DNA of 64,000 nt from Symbiodinium sp. CCMP2592 (GCA_905221615.1 CAJNDT010005924.1:120060-184059), one strand, 5' to 3'; shown: positions 39,401-49,729, counted from the first letter of the stretch. The notes: generated by a model from the sequence alone, not told the origin. Translations and numbers: made by a program.

Positions 39401-42400
39401 GGGAATGACAAGACATGGCGTTCTAGGATTCTAGGCTATGCGAATTGAGCCTACGATACCTTCCTAGTTCCCGAGATTCCTGACACCGAAGCGGCTGACC
39501 CATTAAATGATATGTACATGCACGTACATACATACACATTCTATATATATATATATATACACATATTATGTGTATACATGTAAACCTGTATACATGTACA
39601 CGTGTGTACATGTAAATGTGCATGTGTGCATATGTGTATATGTAAATGCACGTTTACATGTACCAACATACTTACGAACAAGCATACAGATACACATACA
39701 CAGACACATGGCAGGGTTCTACGAGACCAAACTCAACAGTTATATACTCGGCCAACCTGAGTTCTGGGTTACGATGCGGACCGGAGCCCAAAGGCTACGT
39801 GAGGTCTGTGCAAGGTTGCGAGGATCGCCGGACGTAAGCTTGACGCACGATGGTTCATGTACCAGGACCCCCCAACGGCCCTCTATGGAACTTTATGGTC
39901 CCTGGTGGCGGGTATTTAGGGTGTATTAGAGGGTATTTGGGGGGTCTAGGTAGGGTTGAGGACTTCGTCGCGGAGGGTTTCGGGATACAACGCCCAAGTG
40001 GACAAGCGCAGAATGCAAATGCAAGCAGTTGCACAAATGCAGCCAGGGCTCACATTTACCATACCTGTCTGCCAGGGACACTAGAGGACTCTTCACAGTC
40101 TTAATGTGCTGCATTCATCTCTCCTGAGTATATGTGTCGACCCCTAAACCTGTCTTAGCTGACCGATTTAGAGCGTGTTCGGCAAACAAGGCACGAACTT
40201 GCATGCATGTCCTCGACGAGCACACGGCGATGTCTTGCAAGCAGCGTGTTAGCCCTGTACCAGGGCTAGGTCGCACAAACACGAATACCCGTAGCCCTAA
40301 ACCCAGGAACCTTAAATTAAACTCTCAACTCACAAAGCCTAAACCCTAAACCCAAACCTGGAACCCCAAACCCCAAAGCCTTAAGCCCTAAACCCAGAAA
40401 CCTTAAACCCTAAACCCCGTAAACAAAATAGGCCCCTAAATCCTAAAACCGCGTTCCATGTCTTCCCCTGTCGCCTTCCGAGTGCCCAGGTTTCGGGCCA
40501 GCTGTCAGCATCGTACGCAGAGACTCCAATATCCCTTAATTAAGGATTATACCTTAAAATATATGAGGATCCCACTAGAAATTTAAGGTATACTCCTTAA
40601 TCAAGCTATATTGGTCTGGGTACCCATGTGCCCACACAGGCTTCCTTTAAGGGGTGCCTTTAAGGGTTTATCTTAAGGGTATATTTTAAGGGTTCTACAA
40701 GGGCTTGAGGGCTGGGGGTCGAAGGGTCCATGGACCCAAACAGTACCTGGAAATGCAAAAACCTACTGTTTTAGGGGTTCTACCCGATAATTACGGGGTT
40801 CTAACCTATATACTATTTTGTAGGTTTTGGAGTTACAGGCATATCCTTTGGGGCCAGTGTAGCTATATACGGACCACATTAAGGCGAATGTATATGCTAT
40901 TTGGGCAAGTGGACACTTAAGTTTTTTTTTAGCGCCCTGAAGCTCCAGATACCAATTCTATCGGCTGCTACTAACCGTAGATTATGCAACCCGGTCACAA
41001 AACCCTAAACCATAAACCCTAAAACTTAAACAAAGCCCGCACTGAAGTGTATTTTAAAACGACTGCCCACCTTCCAAAAGTGTGCCGCCCCAGCCAAGGA
41101 TGACTGTCAAGAGGTCGATCATATTCCACACATTGGAGAAGTAGAGCCCTGGAGGCTTTCAGCTCAGGGAGAAACTCTAAACCCTAAGCCCCTAAACCCA
41201 GAACCCTAAACTCTAAACCCCAAACCCGAAGCACCTAAACCCAGAACCAGAACCAACCCTAAGCCCCTAGACCCATGCAAAACCGTAAACTCTAAACCCC
41301 AAACCCTAAGCACCTAAACCCACCAGAACCAACCCTAACCGCAAACCCTAAGCACCTAAACGCAGAACCAACCCTGAGTCCCTAAACCCAGAACCCTAAA
41401 GTCTAAACCCCAAACCCTAAACCCAGAACCAGAACCAACCCTAAGCCCCTAAACCCAGAACCCTAAACTCTAAACCCCAAACCCTAAGCCCTGAAATCTT
41501 AGAGTTCAGGGAGAGACCTGTGGCGAGGAGTTCCGGGCCGGCGGGTTGGGGGGCCAGGTTTGGTGGCTTCGGGCGTCGGGTTTGGGGTGTAGGGTTTAGG
41601 GTTTAAGGTGTAGGGTTTAGGGTGTCTTCATAGTTCGTCGCGAAGCTCAAATTTCTAGGCTTCCAGACATGAAAAGGATTCAGTGCTGCGTCTAGAGTTC
41701 CGACAGCAATGGACCTATGCTGAAGACCCGAATTCACAGAACCCAGCCCCTGATCTGAAACCGCGGCTCAAACCGAAATCAGGCACAACATGCAGCGTCT
41801 CTGAAGATTGTCTACTTCTCATACCTATACCTCTACTACGGGGGCCGCAGGAGCCTTAACACATAGAGATGATGTTTGGTTATCTCGGGACTATCACAAG
41901 GCATTAAATTAAAAGCTCACTGACGCACGCACAAGCTCCGAGCCCCTAGCTCAAGTCACGCCTAGGGAACCGGAACCGTGGAAACCCTTGCATGAAAAGC
42001 CCACCCAAACCACGAAACGAGATACCCTCCCGATGCATCCCCGGGACTAGTAGGCCAAGGTGAAGGGGTGCGGCCTAAGCAGTAATCACGAAGGCCTGCA
42101 CCGAGTATTGTGTAAACAGACAGGTACGGCTTAAGTGTACTAGCATACTCTCACACAAATGCTTCCGGCCGCATACATATGCGTACAACACGGGTAAGGT
42201 ACACCCGTCTATGCGTATGTCTGCGATGCCATCCAACTATCTATCTCTCTCTATCTATCTATCGATCTATCTATCTATGTGTATATATATATATACACAT
42301 ACATATATGGTTGCACCCCGGCGGCCCCCCCACAGTGCACAACTATATACATAGATGTGTATGTGTATCCGCAACTACACTAGTATGCGTATGTAGATCT

Positions 42401-43192
42401 AGGAAAAGATGCATAGATGTAAACAAATATGTCGATACTGATATAAATATTGGTATGCATGTTTATGCAAAAGCAGAGAGCGAGAGCTAACGAATTACTT
42501 TCTTGTTCATAGGGATAAAACGTAGATCTGTACCCTTGTATGACACTAGGTGTTCTCAACTATGCAGCTCATACTGGGAGAAAGTTCAATCCAGTCACAT
42601 CGCTCCACGAAGCATCGGGCACAGCATTCTACCTGTGGAACATGTTGTCAAGTACGGTTGGGGCTTCGGGCTTTCTGTTGCAGTAGGCCAGTAAGCAGCT
42701 CAGAACCCTTTAGCCGGGTTTATGCACACCGTCTTGATGCCGGTTGCCGGAATATAAGGGCCTAAATGAACAAAATATGGTTGGAGAGATCCGAAGCTGG
42801 GCTCCGATAGAGAAGACCAACGCACTCAGCAGATAACTCAGACATGTCAAACTCCATCGAATAATCGGTTTGGGGTTTAGGGTTTCGGGTCTTAGGGTTT
42901 CGGGTTTCAAGTCTTAGGGTTTAAGGTATTTAGGGATTTGAGTGATCAAGGCGTAGCCTCTTCACCCAAAGACCGTTCCTGCTAGTGCTCCTATTTACTG
43001 TTCTGTGGCCAAACCCTAAACCCTAAACCGTCCTACTGGACCGCTCTTACGACATCTTGCGGAATAGCGGCGTACGGAAAAGTGCGATTTACATGGCCTG
43101 GCCATAGCCGGTTGGTCCTGTTTTTTAGGATTCTACGGGGTGAATGGGGGGGTTGTGCTCGCCGAAACCAGGAGTAGGTCAACCTTCTATTA

Positions 43193-43232
<40 letters not shown>

Positions 43233-43868
43233 GTATACGTACTTTGGACTGTTTGGGTTAAGACGACAGATGCCGCATGCTAACTGGCTTACGGTTTGGG
43301 GATTAGGGGGTCTAGGACTTTACTCGGCTCCACATGCTTCGTCTGTAACCCACAACATCTGAAGCCTAAACCTTCAGCTCAAGCCCGATTCCCAGCCGAA
43401 AGGAACAACCCCTTCGGTGGTACGAAGGCTCTGTAAACAGCGCAAATGCCCTTTCTAACCCTAATCTGCTACTGTAATCTTCCAACTACTGTTTGAAGCC
43501 GACCACACAAAACCCGAACAGCCCTACTGTTGTTTGAACCCTAGACTCCATGCACCTAAGTCCCCACGGACTCTGAAGCCCAGCATCCAAAACCACCGTA
43601 AAATCTGAAACCCTCACCCTGGAACCCCTGACCCTATAAAACCCTAAACCCTGAAACCCTCTCCAGTCCGAAGCGCGCTGTAGATTCCCAGCAGAGCCAG
43701 GTTCATCTGCCAGAGCCATATCACGAGAGTGCTGCGGACCTTGTAAAGGGAACTCCAGAAAGTTGGAATATGGTTTCATGGTAGGGTACCCTATAATTTA
43801 CCTTAAAGGGGTTACGATAATGATATTCCAATTTTCTGGCTTCTACTGTATGGCATCGGAGATACATA
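33823..43868 (-). CDS. voltage-gated cation channel, partial, many small exons
   Basis: Exons found, N to C: 43,868-43,847 (22 nt); 43,752-43,668 (SLYKVRSTLVIWLWQMNLAL, S1-like); about 42,859-42,791 (RWSLTCLSYLLSALVFSIGA, S2-like); about 41,148-41,071 (LYFSNVWNMIDLLTVILGWG, S3-like); 39,353-39,286 (LRSLLRMCRVVRLART, S4, arginines every third residue); 35,753-35,692 (LRAKAIIFGSVILMSALLS, S5-like); 34,042-34,005 (KLGFQNPTEVQ); 33,892-33,823 (KAILVWAIIAVELLHPV). Where both sides are known, joins keep frame, with AG acceptors and GT, GC or GA donors. The likely role is voltage-dependent cation flux across a membrane. The pore and C-terminus lie beyond 33.8 kb and were not found. Grouping as one gene is inferred from order, strand and segment identity. 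Confidence 0.55.
33893..34004 (-). repeat. PE-E element acting as a GC-AG intron
   Basis: The minus strand reads CAAGA|GCTACCCAGAGACTCC ... TCTCTGGCTACTAG|C. Removal joins FQNPTEVQ to DKAILVWAII in frame. Confidence 0.7.
34224..34324. repeat. PE-F element with ATATG duplication
   Basis: GGGGTTTCCGAAAAT ... ATTTTCGGAAACTCCA, with ATATG at 34,219-34,223 and 34,325-34,329. Confidence 0.8.
34729..34801 (+). CDS. candidate terminal exon, unknown protein
   Basis: The frame SLAAARKMQQEIFNSVLFVE... ends at TGA. A plus-strand segment near 34,496-34,590 (PELVHVEDFSIGPFSPSLG) is similar in quality. No family recognised. Confidence 0.3.
34803..35280. other. no gene recognised
   Basis: A few CCCTAAA units at 34,808-34,830, otherwise mixed sequence. 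Confidence 0.4.
35285..35375. repeat. PE-T palindrome with CCCT flanks
   Basis: ATACCTGGATCCT pairs with AGGGTCCAGGTAT. CCCT stands directly outside each end and may be a 4-bp duplication. Confidence 0.65.
36241..36512. repeat. two AT dinucleotide repeats
   Basis: (AT)n at 36,241-36,302 and 36,428-36,512, separated by about 120 bp of mixed sequence. Confidence 0.9.
36639..36938. repeat. composite PE-F element with nested palindrome
   Basis: GAGAGTTTCCGAAAAT starts a PE-F. A different hairpin (about 36,678-36,770, AGTTGCTTAGT / CTCAGCTACT) interrupts it. The right end is duplicated with PE-M units between the two TTCGGAAACTCCC-type ends, as in the copy at 51.5-51.9 kb. Confidence 0.7.
36942..37027. 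repeat. PE-G palindromic element
   Basis: TGGGTGGTTGTCAAAATTATGG and its inverse, 3 bp from the composite PE-F. Confidence 0.9.
37216..37350 (-). CDS. candidate exon, unknown protein
   Basis: After ATGTAG|GG the frame reads GWEIMIEGHYFAVFSNPGD ... AENCVVLSWSDSLAISARLLLL. It lies between the S4-like and S5-like exons of the channel gene on the same strand, but I cannot show that it belongs to it. Confidence 0.4.
37672..37862. repeat. PE-P palindrome followed by PE-V palindrome
   Basis: GGGGGAGGGGGGGCAGGGGG with CCCCCTACACCC...CTACCCCCCCC; then TGATCAGAAGCTTTAACAG with GTTAACACCTTCTTCTGAT (37,780-37,862). Confidence 0.6.
38405..38494. repeat. PE-J palindromic element
   Basis: ACCAGAAAGTTGGAACAT and ATGTTCCAATTTTCTGG. 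Confidence 0.8.
38508..38602. repeat. PE-C palindromic element
   Basis: TAAGGGTCCATGTGCCCAAATAG and CTATTTGGGTACATGGACCCTTA. Confidence 0.9.
38582..38800. repeat. 111-bp tandem duplication of a PE-C arm plus PE-M units
   Basis: TTGGGTACATGGACCCTTATATCC with following PE-M units at 38,582 recurs at 38,693 with a few changes. A third PE-C-like arm follows at 38,788. Confidence 0.75.
39505..39720. repeat. TACATG/TGTATA-rich simple sequence
   Basis: Irregular CATGTA, TGTGTA and TATATA repeats. Confidence 0.8.
39960..40500. other. no assigned gene; one protein-like segment
   Basis: A minus-strand frame near 39,990-40,108 (HIKTVKSPLVSLADRYGKCE) looks protein-like, but no acceptor-donor pair was found. 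The right part is CCCTAAA variants. Confidence 0.35.
40514..40622. repeat. PE-E palindromic element
   Basis: TACGCAGAGACTCCAATATCC and TATATTGGTCTGGGTA. Confidence 0.85.
40723..40918. repeat. PE-C element with nested PE-N
   Basis: AGGGTCCATGGACCCAAACAG ... CTATTTGGGCAAGTGGACACTTA. PE-N (40,756-40,830) splits the left arm from the centre. Confidence 0.75.
41172..41495. repeat. telomere-derived tandem array, about 75-bp unit
   Basis: Units of AACCCTAAACTCTAAACCCC...AAGCACCTAAACCCAGAACC...AACCAACCCTAAGCCCC repeat about four times with gaps. Confidence 0.75.
41500..42170. other. no gene recognised
   Basis: A short TTTAGGG patch at 41,585-41,630, then mixed sequence without a convincing frame or palindrome. 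Confidence 0.4.
42239..42309. repeat. CTAT/TATA simple repeat
   Basis: CTATCTATCTAT followed by (TA)n. Confidence 0.85.
43183..43232. repeat. AT dinucleotide repeat
   Basis: (AT)n with GT interruptions. Confidence 0.9.
43753..43846 (-). repeat. PE-J element acting as a GT-AG intron
   Basis: The minus strand reads ATACA|GTAGAAGCCAGAAAATTGG ... CCAACTTTCTGGAG|TTCCC. It joins a 22-nt exon to the S1-like exon of the channel gene in frame. Confidence 0.65.
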
Positions 43869-43870
43869 CT

Positions 43871-43980
43871 GAAGGGGCCTTGAATAATTAGAACTGGGTT
43901 TTGGGACCCATTGTACTACATTGAAAACAAAGGACGCCCAAACTAGTATTGGTAATTATGTAGGCCGCCATATTAAGGTA
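43871..43980. repeat. PE-H palindromic element
   Basis: GAAGGGGCCTTGAATAATTAG and TTATGTAGGCCGCCATATTA. Directly upstream, on the minus strand, of the 22-nt exon. Confidence 0.7.
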
Positions 43981-44309
43981 ACGAAATCTTGAGAAGGTGT
44001 GGGTTCTGTTCAGGGTTCTATAATGCATTCAGGGGTGTAGGCGCCGTACCAACTACAGCATCACAAGACTTTACAGGAAATCCCAGTAGTAGTAACTTTT
44101 CTGACCCGTTTATTATCTAACACGCCGGGGTACAGGCCACAAACTGATATGCTTGGGAGCCTCAAGGATTCGCTCAATTTCATTGTGATGAGGCTAACAG
44201 ACCACGGAGACTATCTATAGACATAAGGCTTAGCGAATAGTCATGAACTAGAATAGTGGGGAGCACTTCCCAAGCCTTGCATGGGTGTAGTTCTATACAG
44301 AGATTCACG

Positions 44310-44440
44310 GAGACTTGCAAGTCAAGACATTCCCAAATAATCTAAGCTCATTAGATATAAAGAACATACCTCAAATCATAAAGAGGATCCCTCTATAATG
44401 TAAAATTGAGTCCTGAACGAAAGTGTCTTGGAGTCTTGGG
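44310..44440. repeat. diverged PE-E element
   Basis: CAAGACATTCCCAAATAATC and GTGTCTTGGAGTCTTGGG with a GAGGATCC centre. Confidence 0.4.
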
Positions 44441-44544
44441 AACCTTGGGTTCAGAGAGCTGCAGGAACCACCGAGCATCTGGCTGGGCATTCTTCGTATC
44501 TCTCTGCATATTCCGGGTAGCACCTCACAGACGGACTGGACGCT

Positions 44545-44850
44545 TTGAGGGTTCTATGCAAGGGCTTGTTTGAAAGAGTTCTATACGCGCGCTCTTATCA
44601 ATGTTTTATGCAAGAGTATCTTTAAGGGTTCTGTACTTTACGGGTTCTGTATGAGGGTTGCTTTAATGGTTCTATACACATGCTCCTTTTTAAAGTTTCT
44701 GTAAGAGTGTTGCATTATGCATGCATCAAACGTCTTATACACAGGCTCCTCTACGGGTTAACGGTTTAACGGTTCTATACAAAGGGTTTCTTGAAGGTTT
44801 CTGCAAAAGCATTCCTTTGACAGCTTCTTTAGGGAATCTATAGAACTTTA
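44545..44850. repeat. degenerate 25-30 bp minisatellite
   Basis: About eleven copies of GGTTCTATACAAGGGCTCCTTTAA with heavy divergence; related to PE-M. Confidence 0.65.
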
Positions 44851-44859
44851 CATGGATGT

Positions 44860-45440
44860 CAAAAAGGTGCTGTAATGCGACAGGTTCAGGGCTTGCGGTT
44901 TCTTGTTCGTAGGACTACAGACTACAGTGACTATAGGCTTTTGCGATGATGTCGGGATTAAGGTTTCGGGTATCGGAAGTAAAGTACCCGCCCAAATTCC
45001 AAGCTTACCTACTCGTTTCAGGCGTGATGCTTCTGGGATTGTATGCGGCCTTGGACACGGCAACTTTCGAGGGCTAAACTATGGCAACGCCATATTCCAA
45101 ACCCGGACCGCAAACTTTAAACGCTTGGCATCTGTCTGTTATGCTGGAGACCTGTACATCGGCCTGCATCCCGAATCTTGAGGGATTACGGTTTAGGGTT
45201 TAAGTTTAGGGTTCAGCAGCTCCGGATTGAGCAGTGTTATTAGTAGAGAGTAGAGTTGTATTTACGGCTTTGATATAACACCACCCACCCCGAGGATCCC
45301 ATAACCTCAATCAAAAACCGACCTTTCTGTTTTAGTTCGGATTACTGGTTTAGGGTTCAGACAACTGCTTAGTAGAGTATTTTCAATATTATTGTAAAGT
45401 TCGGACTACTGTTTAGGGCTCAGGGTTCGAACTACCGGAG
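44860..45440. other. no gene recognised
   Basis: Open frames occur but show no splice-bounded or protein-like segment. Confidence 0.35.
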
Positions 45441-45444
45441 CCTA

Positions 45445-45520
45445 AGCGAGTTTGGTGCGCTCCCGGGTGAGGCCACATCTTGAGTGTGTTGCCGTTGAGC
45501 AGGGCGTGGGCAAAAAATCG
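45445..45520 (-). CDS. candidate exon, unknown protein
   Basis: The frame reads RFFAHALLNGNTLKMWPHPG. Boundaries unclear; same strand as the neighbouring exon groups. Confidence 0.3.
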
Positions 45521-45701
45521 GCATGCTAACACCCTAAACCCTCAAACACAGTGAAACCCTGAAACCATTCACCCTACAACCCTGAAACCTGAAAGCCCTA
45601 AATCCTTACTTCATACAACATATAAAAGCTGAACCACTAAACTCCCCTAAACCCCTAAACCCCCAAACTCTACACCCTTAAACCCCTAAAGGCCGGCTAG
45701 C

Positions 45702-45815
45702 TGCTTGGAAGGGCAGGGGACTTAGTAAGTAGGTTATCAGTAGAGTTATAAGTACCCTAAATGGAGTTATCGCAATTATACCCCTACTTATGAAAAGTCC
45801 CCTGCCCCTCCAGGT
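45702..45815. repeat. PE-A' palindromic element
   Basis: TGCTTGGAAGGGCAGGGGAC and GTCCCCTGCCCCTCCAGG. Confidence 0.85.
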
Positions 45816-45917
45816 GGAGAATCCGAAGACGTGGGAGCCCGGAGCAGGGCTTTTCATGCGGCCGTTTCCATATTTATCTCCCCCTTGTCGCCAGAAATAT
45901 AGCAATACTGATGAATC

Positions 45918-46052
45918 CATAGATAGATAGTAGGTATAGATAGACAGATGGATAGATGAGAATATGAGAAGGTTAGATATCTAGATGGGTAGATGAGAAG
46001 GACAGACAGACAGATAGATAGCTCAGTAGATAGAGAAGATAGATAGGCAGTC
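45918..46052. repeat. GATA/GACA tetranucleotide repeat
   Basis: AGATAGAT, GACAGACA and AGATGAGA variants. Confidence 0.85.
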
Positions 46053-46163
46053 AGATCGTCCGACCGATAGGTGGCAGATGATAGAAGACAGAAACCCATG
46101 CCACACATCCCCGACCTGATCGTAAATAAACACAGAACAACCCCTGAAGCCCTGAGCCCGGTC

Positions 46164-46263
46164 TTAGCGTGCCAGTTGCTGAGCATCCGTGTCAGCTTCG
46201 TGGATGATTAAGCCCATGTTACCTTGCTTGATGTTGGGCATTGTAAGCTTGGTGTCGCAGAGG
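46164..46263 (-). CDS. candidate terminal exon, unknown protein
   Basis: After CCTAG|C the frame reads LCDTKLTMPNIKQGNMGLII HEADTDAQQLAR and stops at TAA. A GT donor (CAAG|GTAACA) occurs inside, so the exon may be shorter and the gene may continue. No family recognised. Confidence 0.45.
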
Positions 46264-46646
46264 CTAGGGCTGAGGGCCTCTAGGAGGGCTGAGGGGCTCT
46301 AGGACTTAAGGCTCTAGAGTGTTGCGACGTTGAAGGCAACGAGGGCTGTACTAGTTTGGGGGTGGGGTTCGGGCCAGCACCGGCTGATGGGCCCTCGTGC
46401 CCATCGCTTTCTGATGACTTGCTGTAGCTATCATTATTTTTTTCGTATTACCAATGTTTTTACAAAATACATTCTTAAAGTCAGTACTGTTATCAACTAT
46501 TCTTATGTTATCTATTCATTTAGCTATTTTGCAACTCATTTTAATCATCAATGGCAGTGCTTCCGCGGCTTCCGTGCCAAGGTTTGAGGGACCTGCAGCC
46601 GAACTGCGACATTGGCCGAGCAGGCCCCGGGTAACTGGAGCTATAA

Positions 46647-46784
46647 CCCTAAGGTCCACATACCCAAATAGTATATGGACCCACGTTCCCAAATAGTACA
46701 TATTTTGGGCCCAATGTACGTATATGTGGAGCACGTTCAGGCCAATCCAATGTATATACTAGTTGGGTACGTGGACTCTTAGGG
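46647..46784. repeat. PE-C element with duplicated left arm
   Basis: GGTCCACATACCCAAATAGTA is followed at once by GGACCCACGTTCCCAAATAGTA, then the GGGCCC centre and TTGGGTACGTGGACTCTTAG. Confidence 0.8.
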
Positions 46785-46799
46785 TAGATGCTTATGCAA

Positions 46800-48230
46800 C
46801 GAGAATACCTAGGTGGACTTCACATGCAATGTATCCTTTCTCCAACTATTTCGAAGCCTTCAGCGTTGTCGTGTCCAACGCACACCTCTTCAAACTGCTT
46901 AGAGATTGGGTTTAGGGTTTAGGGGGATCTGGCAAACTGTTACACCGAAAGCTACATCCTATCACAGAACCTCGGCCCAAACGATACTTGGTCCTGCAAC
47001 CTTCAAAACTGACCAACGAGGGTTTCACGGTTTAGGGTTTAGGGTTATGCTGAAACAAATAATCAGGACGACAGGCCTTAAGATGAAACAAAGAGTAAGG
47101 ACGAGAGGCCTTAAGATCCCAAACCCTGAATATGGTCAGGTCACTGACTACGCGCGCGTGTGCAGTCTTTGTATATTGTCAGCACATCGAGGCTTTCGCT
47201 GTAACCCAAACCCCCTGCACTTGCAAGGAAACCTTCTCTTCGTACTGGACCAAGACACTGAGGGCGAAGCTCGAGTTCTGTGGGTGGGGTTCCGAAACTC
47301 GCGGGTAGTATCTTGGAATCCTGAACCCCGCACGAGGTTCTGTGCCTGGGCCTGTGCAGGTTTTACGGTTCAGTGCTTTTGGGCTTGGGCTTCTTGGCTT
47401 TGGGGGTTTAGGGTTGAAGTGATGACGCTTTTGAATAATCCGTAAGCTATACTGAGTTGACCTGCTGCCACGGAGCAAATGATGACTGCGCCCATGCAGG
47501 TCTCAAAAGCCTGCGGCAAGAGTAGCTGAGGCAGCTTCAATGACCCTACACCTTAAAATCCTAAACGACTAAAACCTAAACCCTAAATCCTAAGCCCTAG
47601 CGAACCCAAATTCTCAGTAAGACCCTCGAGCACCACCAGAAACTACACGGCCAACACTCTTAGTAAAAACACCCAAAGCCAAACGTTTACCGACATCCCC
47701 AAACCCGAAAAGCCCTAAAACTCTAAAAGCCCTGAACAGTTGAAGTCGCCCTAGAAGACTTCAGCAAGCTTAGAGAACCCCCCAAAGTCCAGAAACCCGA
47801 AGCCCTAATTGTACAACCCTAAACCCTCAACCCCTAACCCCTAAACCCCACACCGTAGAACCTAAACCCTCAACCCTACATCCACTCTTTGAAGGCCCGC
47901 ACCTGAGATAGCACGACCTTTGCTGCTCGGATCCTGGCACATGGGAAGGATAATGTAGGGCACCCCAATAGTTAGAGTAGAATTCTTCGATAGGTTATTG
48001 TTGAAGATGTTCCATCGAGGGGCCTGAATTCTTAAAGGTTTGGGGTTTAGGGTTTCGGGTTTGGTATATGTATCGGGCTCGCAATCGGGTTCCTTTGTGG
48101 GTAGCGTTTAACGGGGTTCACAATTCGGAGAGGTAAACTACCCATAATACTCACAATGTTCATCAAACGAAACACAGTAATGATGACAGCAATAATGATA
48201 ATGGACTGAATCTTCAACAGTATAAACAAA
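46800..48230. other. mostly non-coding; no assigned gene
   Basis: TTTAGGG/CCCTAAA patches (46,910; 47,030; 47,560-47,880). A plus-strand segment at about 47,220-47,330 (GNLLFVLDQDTEGEARVLW) is protein-like but unbounded. Confidence 0.35.
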
Positions 48231-48233
48231 AGG

Positions 48234-48331
48234 GGGCTTAACAATTACAATAGGGTTCTGGGGTCCTTATACCATGACTATACGTACTAAGGACCCCCCA
48301 AAAAATAGTATAAGGTATTGTTTAGGCCCCG
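48234..48331. repeat. PE-H palindromic element
   Basis: AACAATTACAATAGGGTTC and AAGGTATTGTTTAGGCCCC with GGTCCTTATACCATG / TACTAAGGACC inside. Confidence 0.7.
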
Positions 48332-48334
48332 TTT

Positions 48335-49194
48335 CACAGTGTTTGTTTGGACTGTGAGTCTCCAACGGTGGCATTTCATGCCACACAAGACTGCAGTCTA
48401 GGGGGTTGGGGTTTCGGGTTTAGGGTCAGCAGTCCTGAACCCTTGGGTCACCCCGGATACGAATGCTCTCCACCATCAAACAAAACTACAGCAACTAAAG
48501 CATCACCCTAACAGCGCAAAACCAATGCTAATGCATGAACCGTAATCCCCGGACCACACCCGAATTACCCACACCCCTGAACAAGATAACCCGTAAAATG
48601 CCTTTAAATCCAAGTCTTAAATCCAAACCCAAAATGCCCGATGAGCCCCTATAAGCTTCAGAGATGAGAACTCGAGAAATCCTCCACGTAGACCACGTCT
48701 TGTTGCCATGGTCATCCTCCACACTACATGTGTACGGCTTGCATTCAGGATTTTGGGTGGTTTTGCGTTCTGGTTTTAGGCTTTAAGGTTCTGTTTGCGT
48801 GGGGGTTTAGCGTTCTTTGGTTTTGTGATCGTGGCCCGAAGAAAAGGCATACGGCTTCTAGGATAAAGCTTTGTAAAGTAGGAACCTGACGGAATCGCGA
48901 CGCCATAAGGTCTACTGTCAGGTGGGGCTCGGGCTGTGAGGCTTAGGCTTCGGGGTTTGGGGTGTACAGCTCAGGGCTTGGAAGCGCTGAACTCAAGAAT
49001 CTTGATCCAGAAACCCTAAACCCTGAACCCTACACCAGAACTGAAATGGCGAAGGGCCCCTGTAGGGAATCCTAAACCCGGTACTCCGAATCCTCAATTC
49101 TGTCCCCAAGGCTTTTCGGTGGCCGACCCGACATCCTCATCCTCCAACCCACAAGCCCTGGTATCTTCTATCTCCTCTGAGTCTCCATGTCGGG
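48335..49194 (-). CDS. group of candidate exons, unknown protein
   Basis: Exon 49,194-49,100 (acceptor GGTAG|CC) reads RHGDSEEIEDTRACGLEDED VGSATEKPWGQ, acidic. Exon 48,723-48,649 (acceptor TGTAG|T) reads VEDDHGNKTWSTWRISRVLI SEAYR. Exon 48,390 to about 48,335 (acceptor CTGCAG|TC) reads LCGMKCHRWRLTVQTNTV and runs into a PE-H palindrome. A segment at about 48,445-48,500 (LFDGGEHSYPG) may be another. All are on the same strand and in order, upstream of the channel exons. I cannot tell whether they form its N-terminus or a separate gene. Confidence 0.45.
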
Positions 49195-49225
49195 CTACCT
49201 TATGGGATCCAAAATGTAGAATATA

Positions 49226-49328
49226 AGAGTTCCCGAAAATCAGGGGTACCTTATTTGGGGGTGTCCTTGTAATAGGGATCCTACTTTGTAGGGTACTATA
49301 TTAGGGTCCCCTATTTTCGGAAACTCCC
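49226..49328. repeat. PE-F palindromic element
   Basis: AGAGTTCCCGAAAATCAGG and CCTATTTTCGGAAACTCCC. Confidence 0.85.
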
Positions 49329-49339
49329 ATCTCGGTTAA

Positions 49340-49531
49340 ACCAAAAGGGAACGGCAATGGAGACTATAGAACCTCTTAGGATGTCCTTAAGGGGGGGTGG
49401 TCCAAGGGGGGTAGGTAACCTAGTAGTCCCCATTATTCCCCAATACTCCCTAAGCTTCCCTAAGGTTCCCCAAGGCTCCCTAGTACCCTCCCCCCTTGAA
49501 CCACCCCCCCTTAAGGACCCTATAAACCTCT
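49340..49531. repeat. PE-K half followed by a 164-bp G/C-skewed palindrome (PE-W)
   Basis: CCAAAAGGGAACGGCAATGGAG is a PE-K arm. Then CCTCTTAGGATGTCCTTAAG...GGGGGGGTGG pairs with CCACCCCCCCTTAAGGACC...AACCTCT, with AAGGGGGG / CCCCCCTT inside. Confidence 0.75.
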
Positions 49532-49568
49532 GGTCCGGCTCCTGTGGCTTTTTCAACTTTCCCATCCC

Positions 49569-49722
49569 TACTTGGAGGTTTAGGGTTTAGGGTTTAGGGT
49601 TTAGGGTTTAGGGTTTAGGGTCCTGGGCAGTTATAAGTAAGGTTATAAGTAGGACAACTATGGTTATAAGCTATAATACGGGAGTAATAACCCACGTATA
49701 ACTACCCATGAACCTGAAAGTA
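49569..49722. repeat. PE-B element carrying a telomeric array in one arm
   Basis: TACTTGGAGG is followed by six to seven perfect TTTAGGG units (49,578-49,620). PE-B then resumes at TGGGCAGTTATAAGTAAGG and ends ACTACCCATGAACCTGAAAGTA. Confidence 0.85.
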
Positions 49723-49729
49723 AGGGTTA

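Noticed and set aside
47220..47330. Plus-strand frame GNLLFVLDQDTEGEARVLW
   Set aside because: Protein-like, but no splice sites or neighbouring exons; a minus-strand frame is also open, so not called as a gene.
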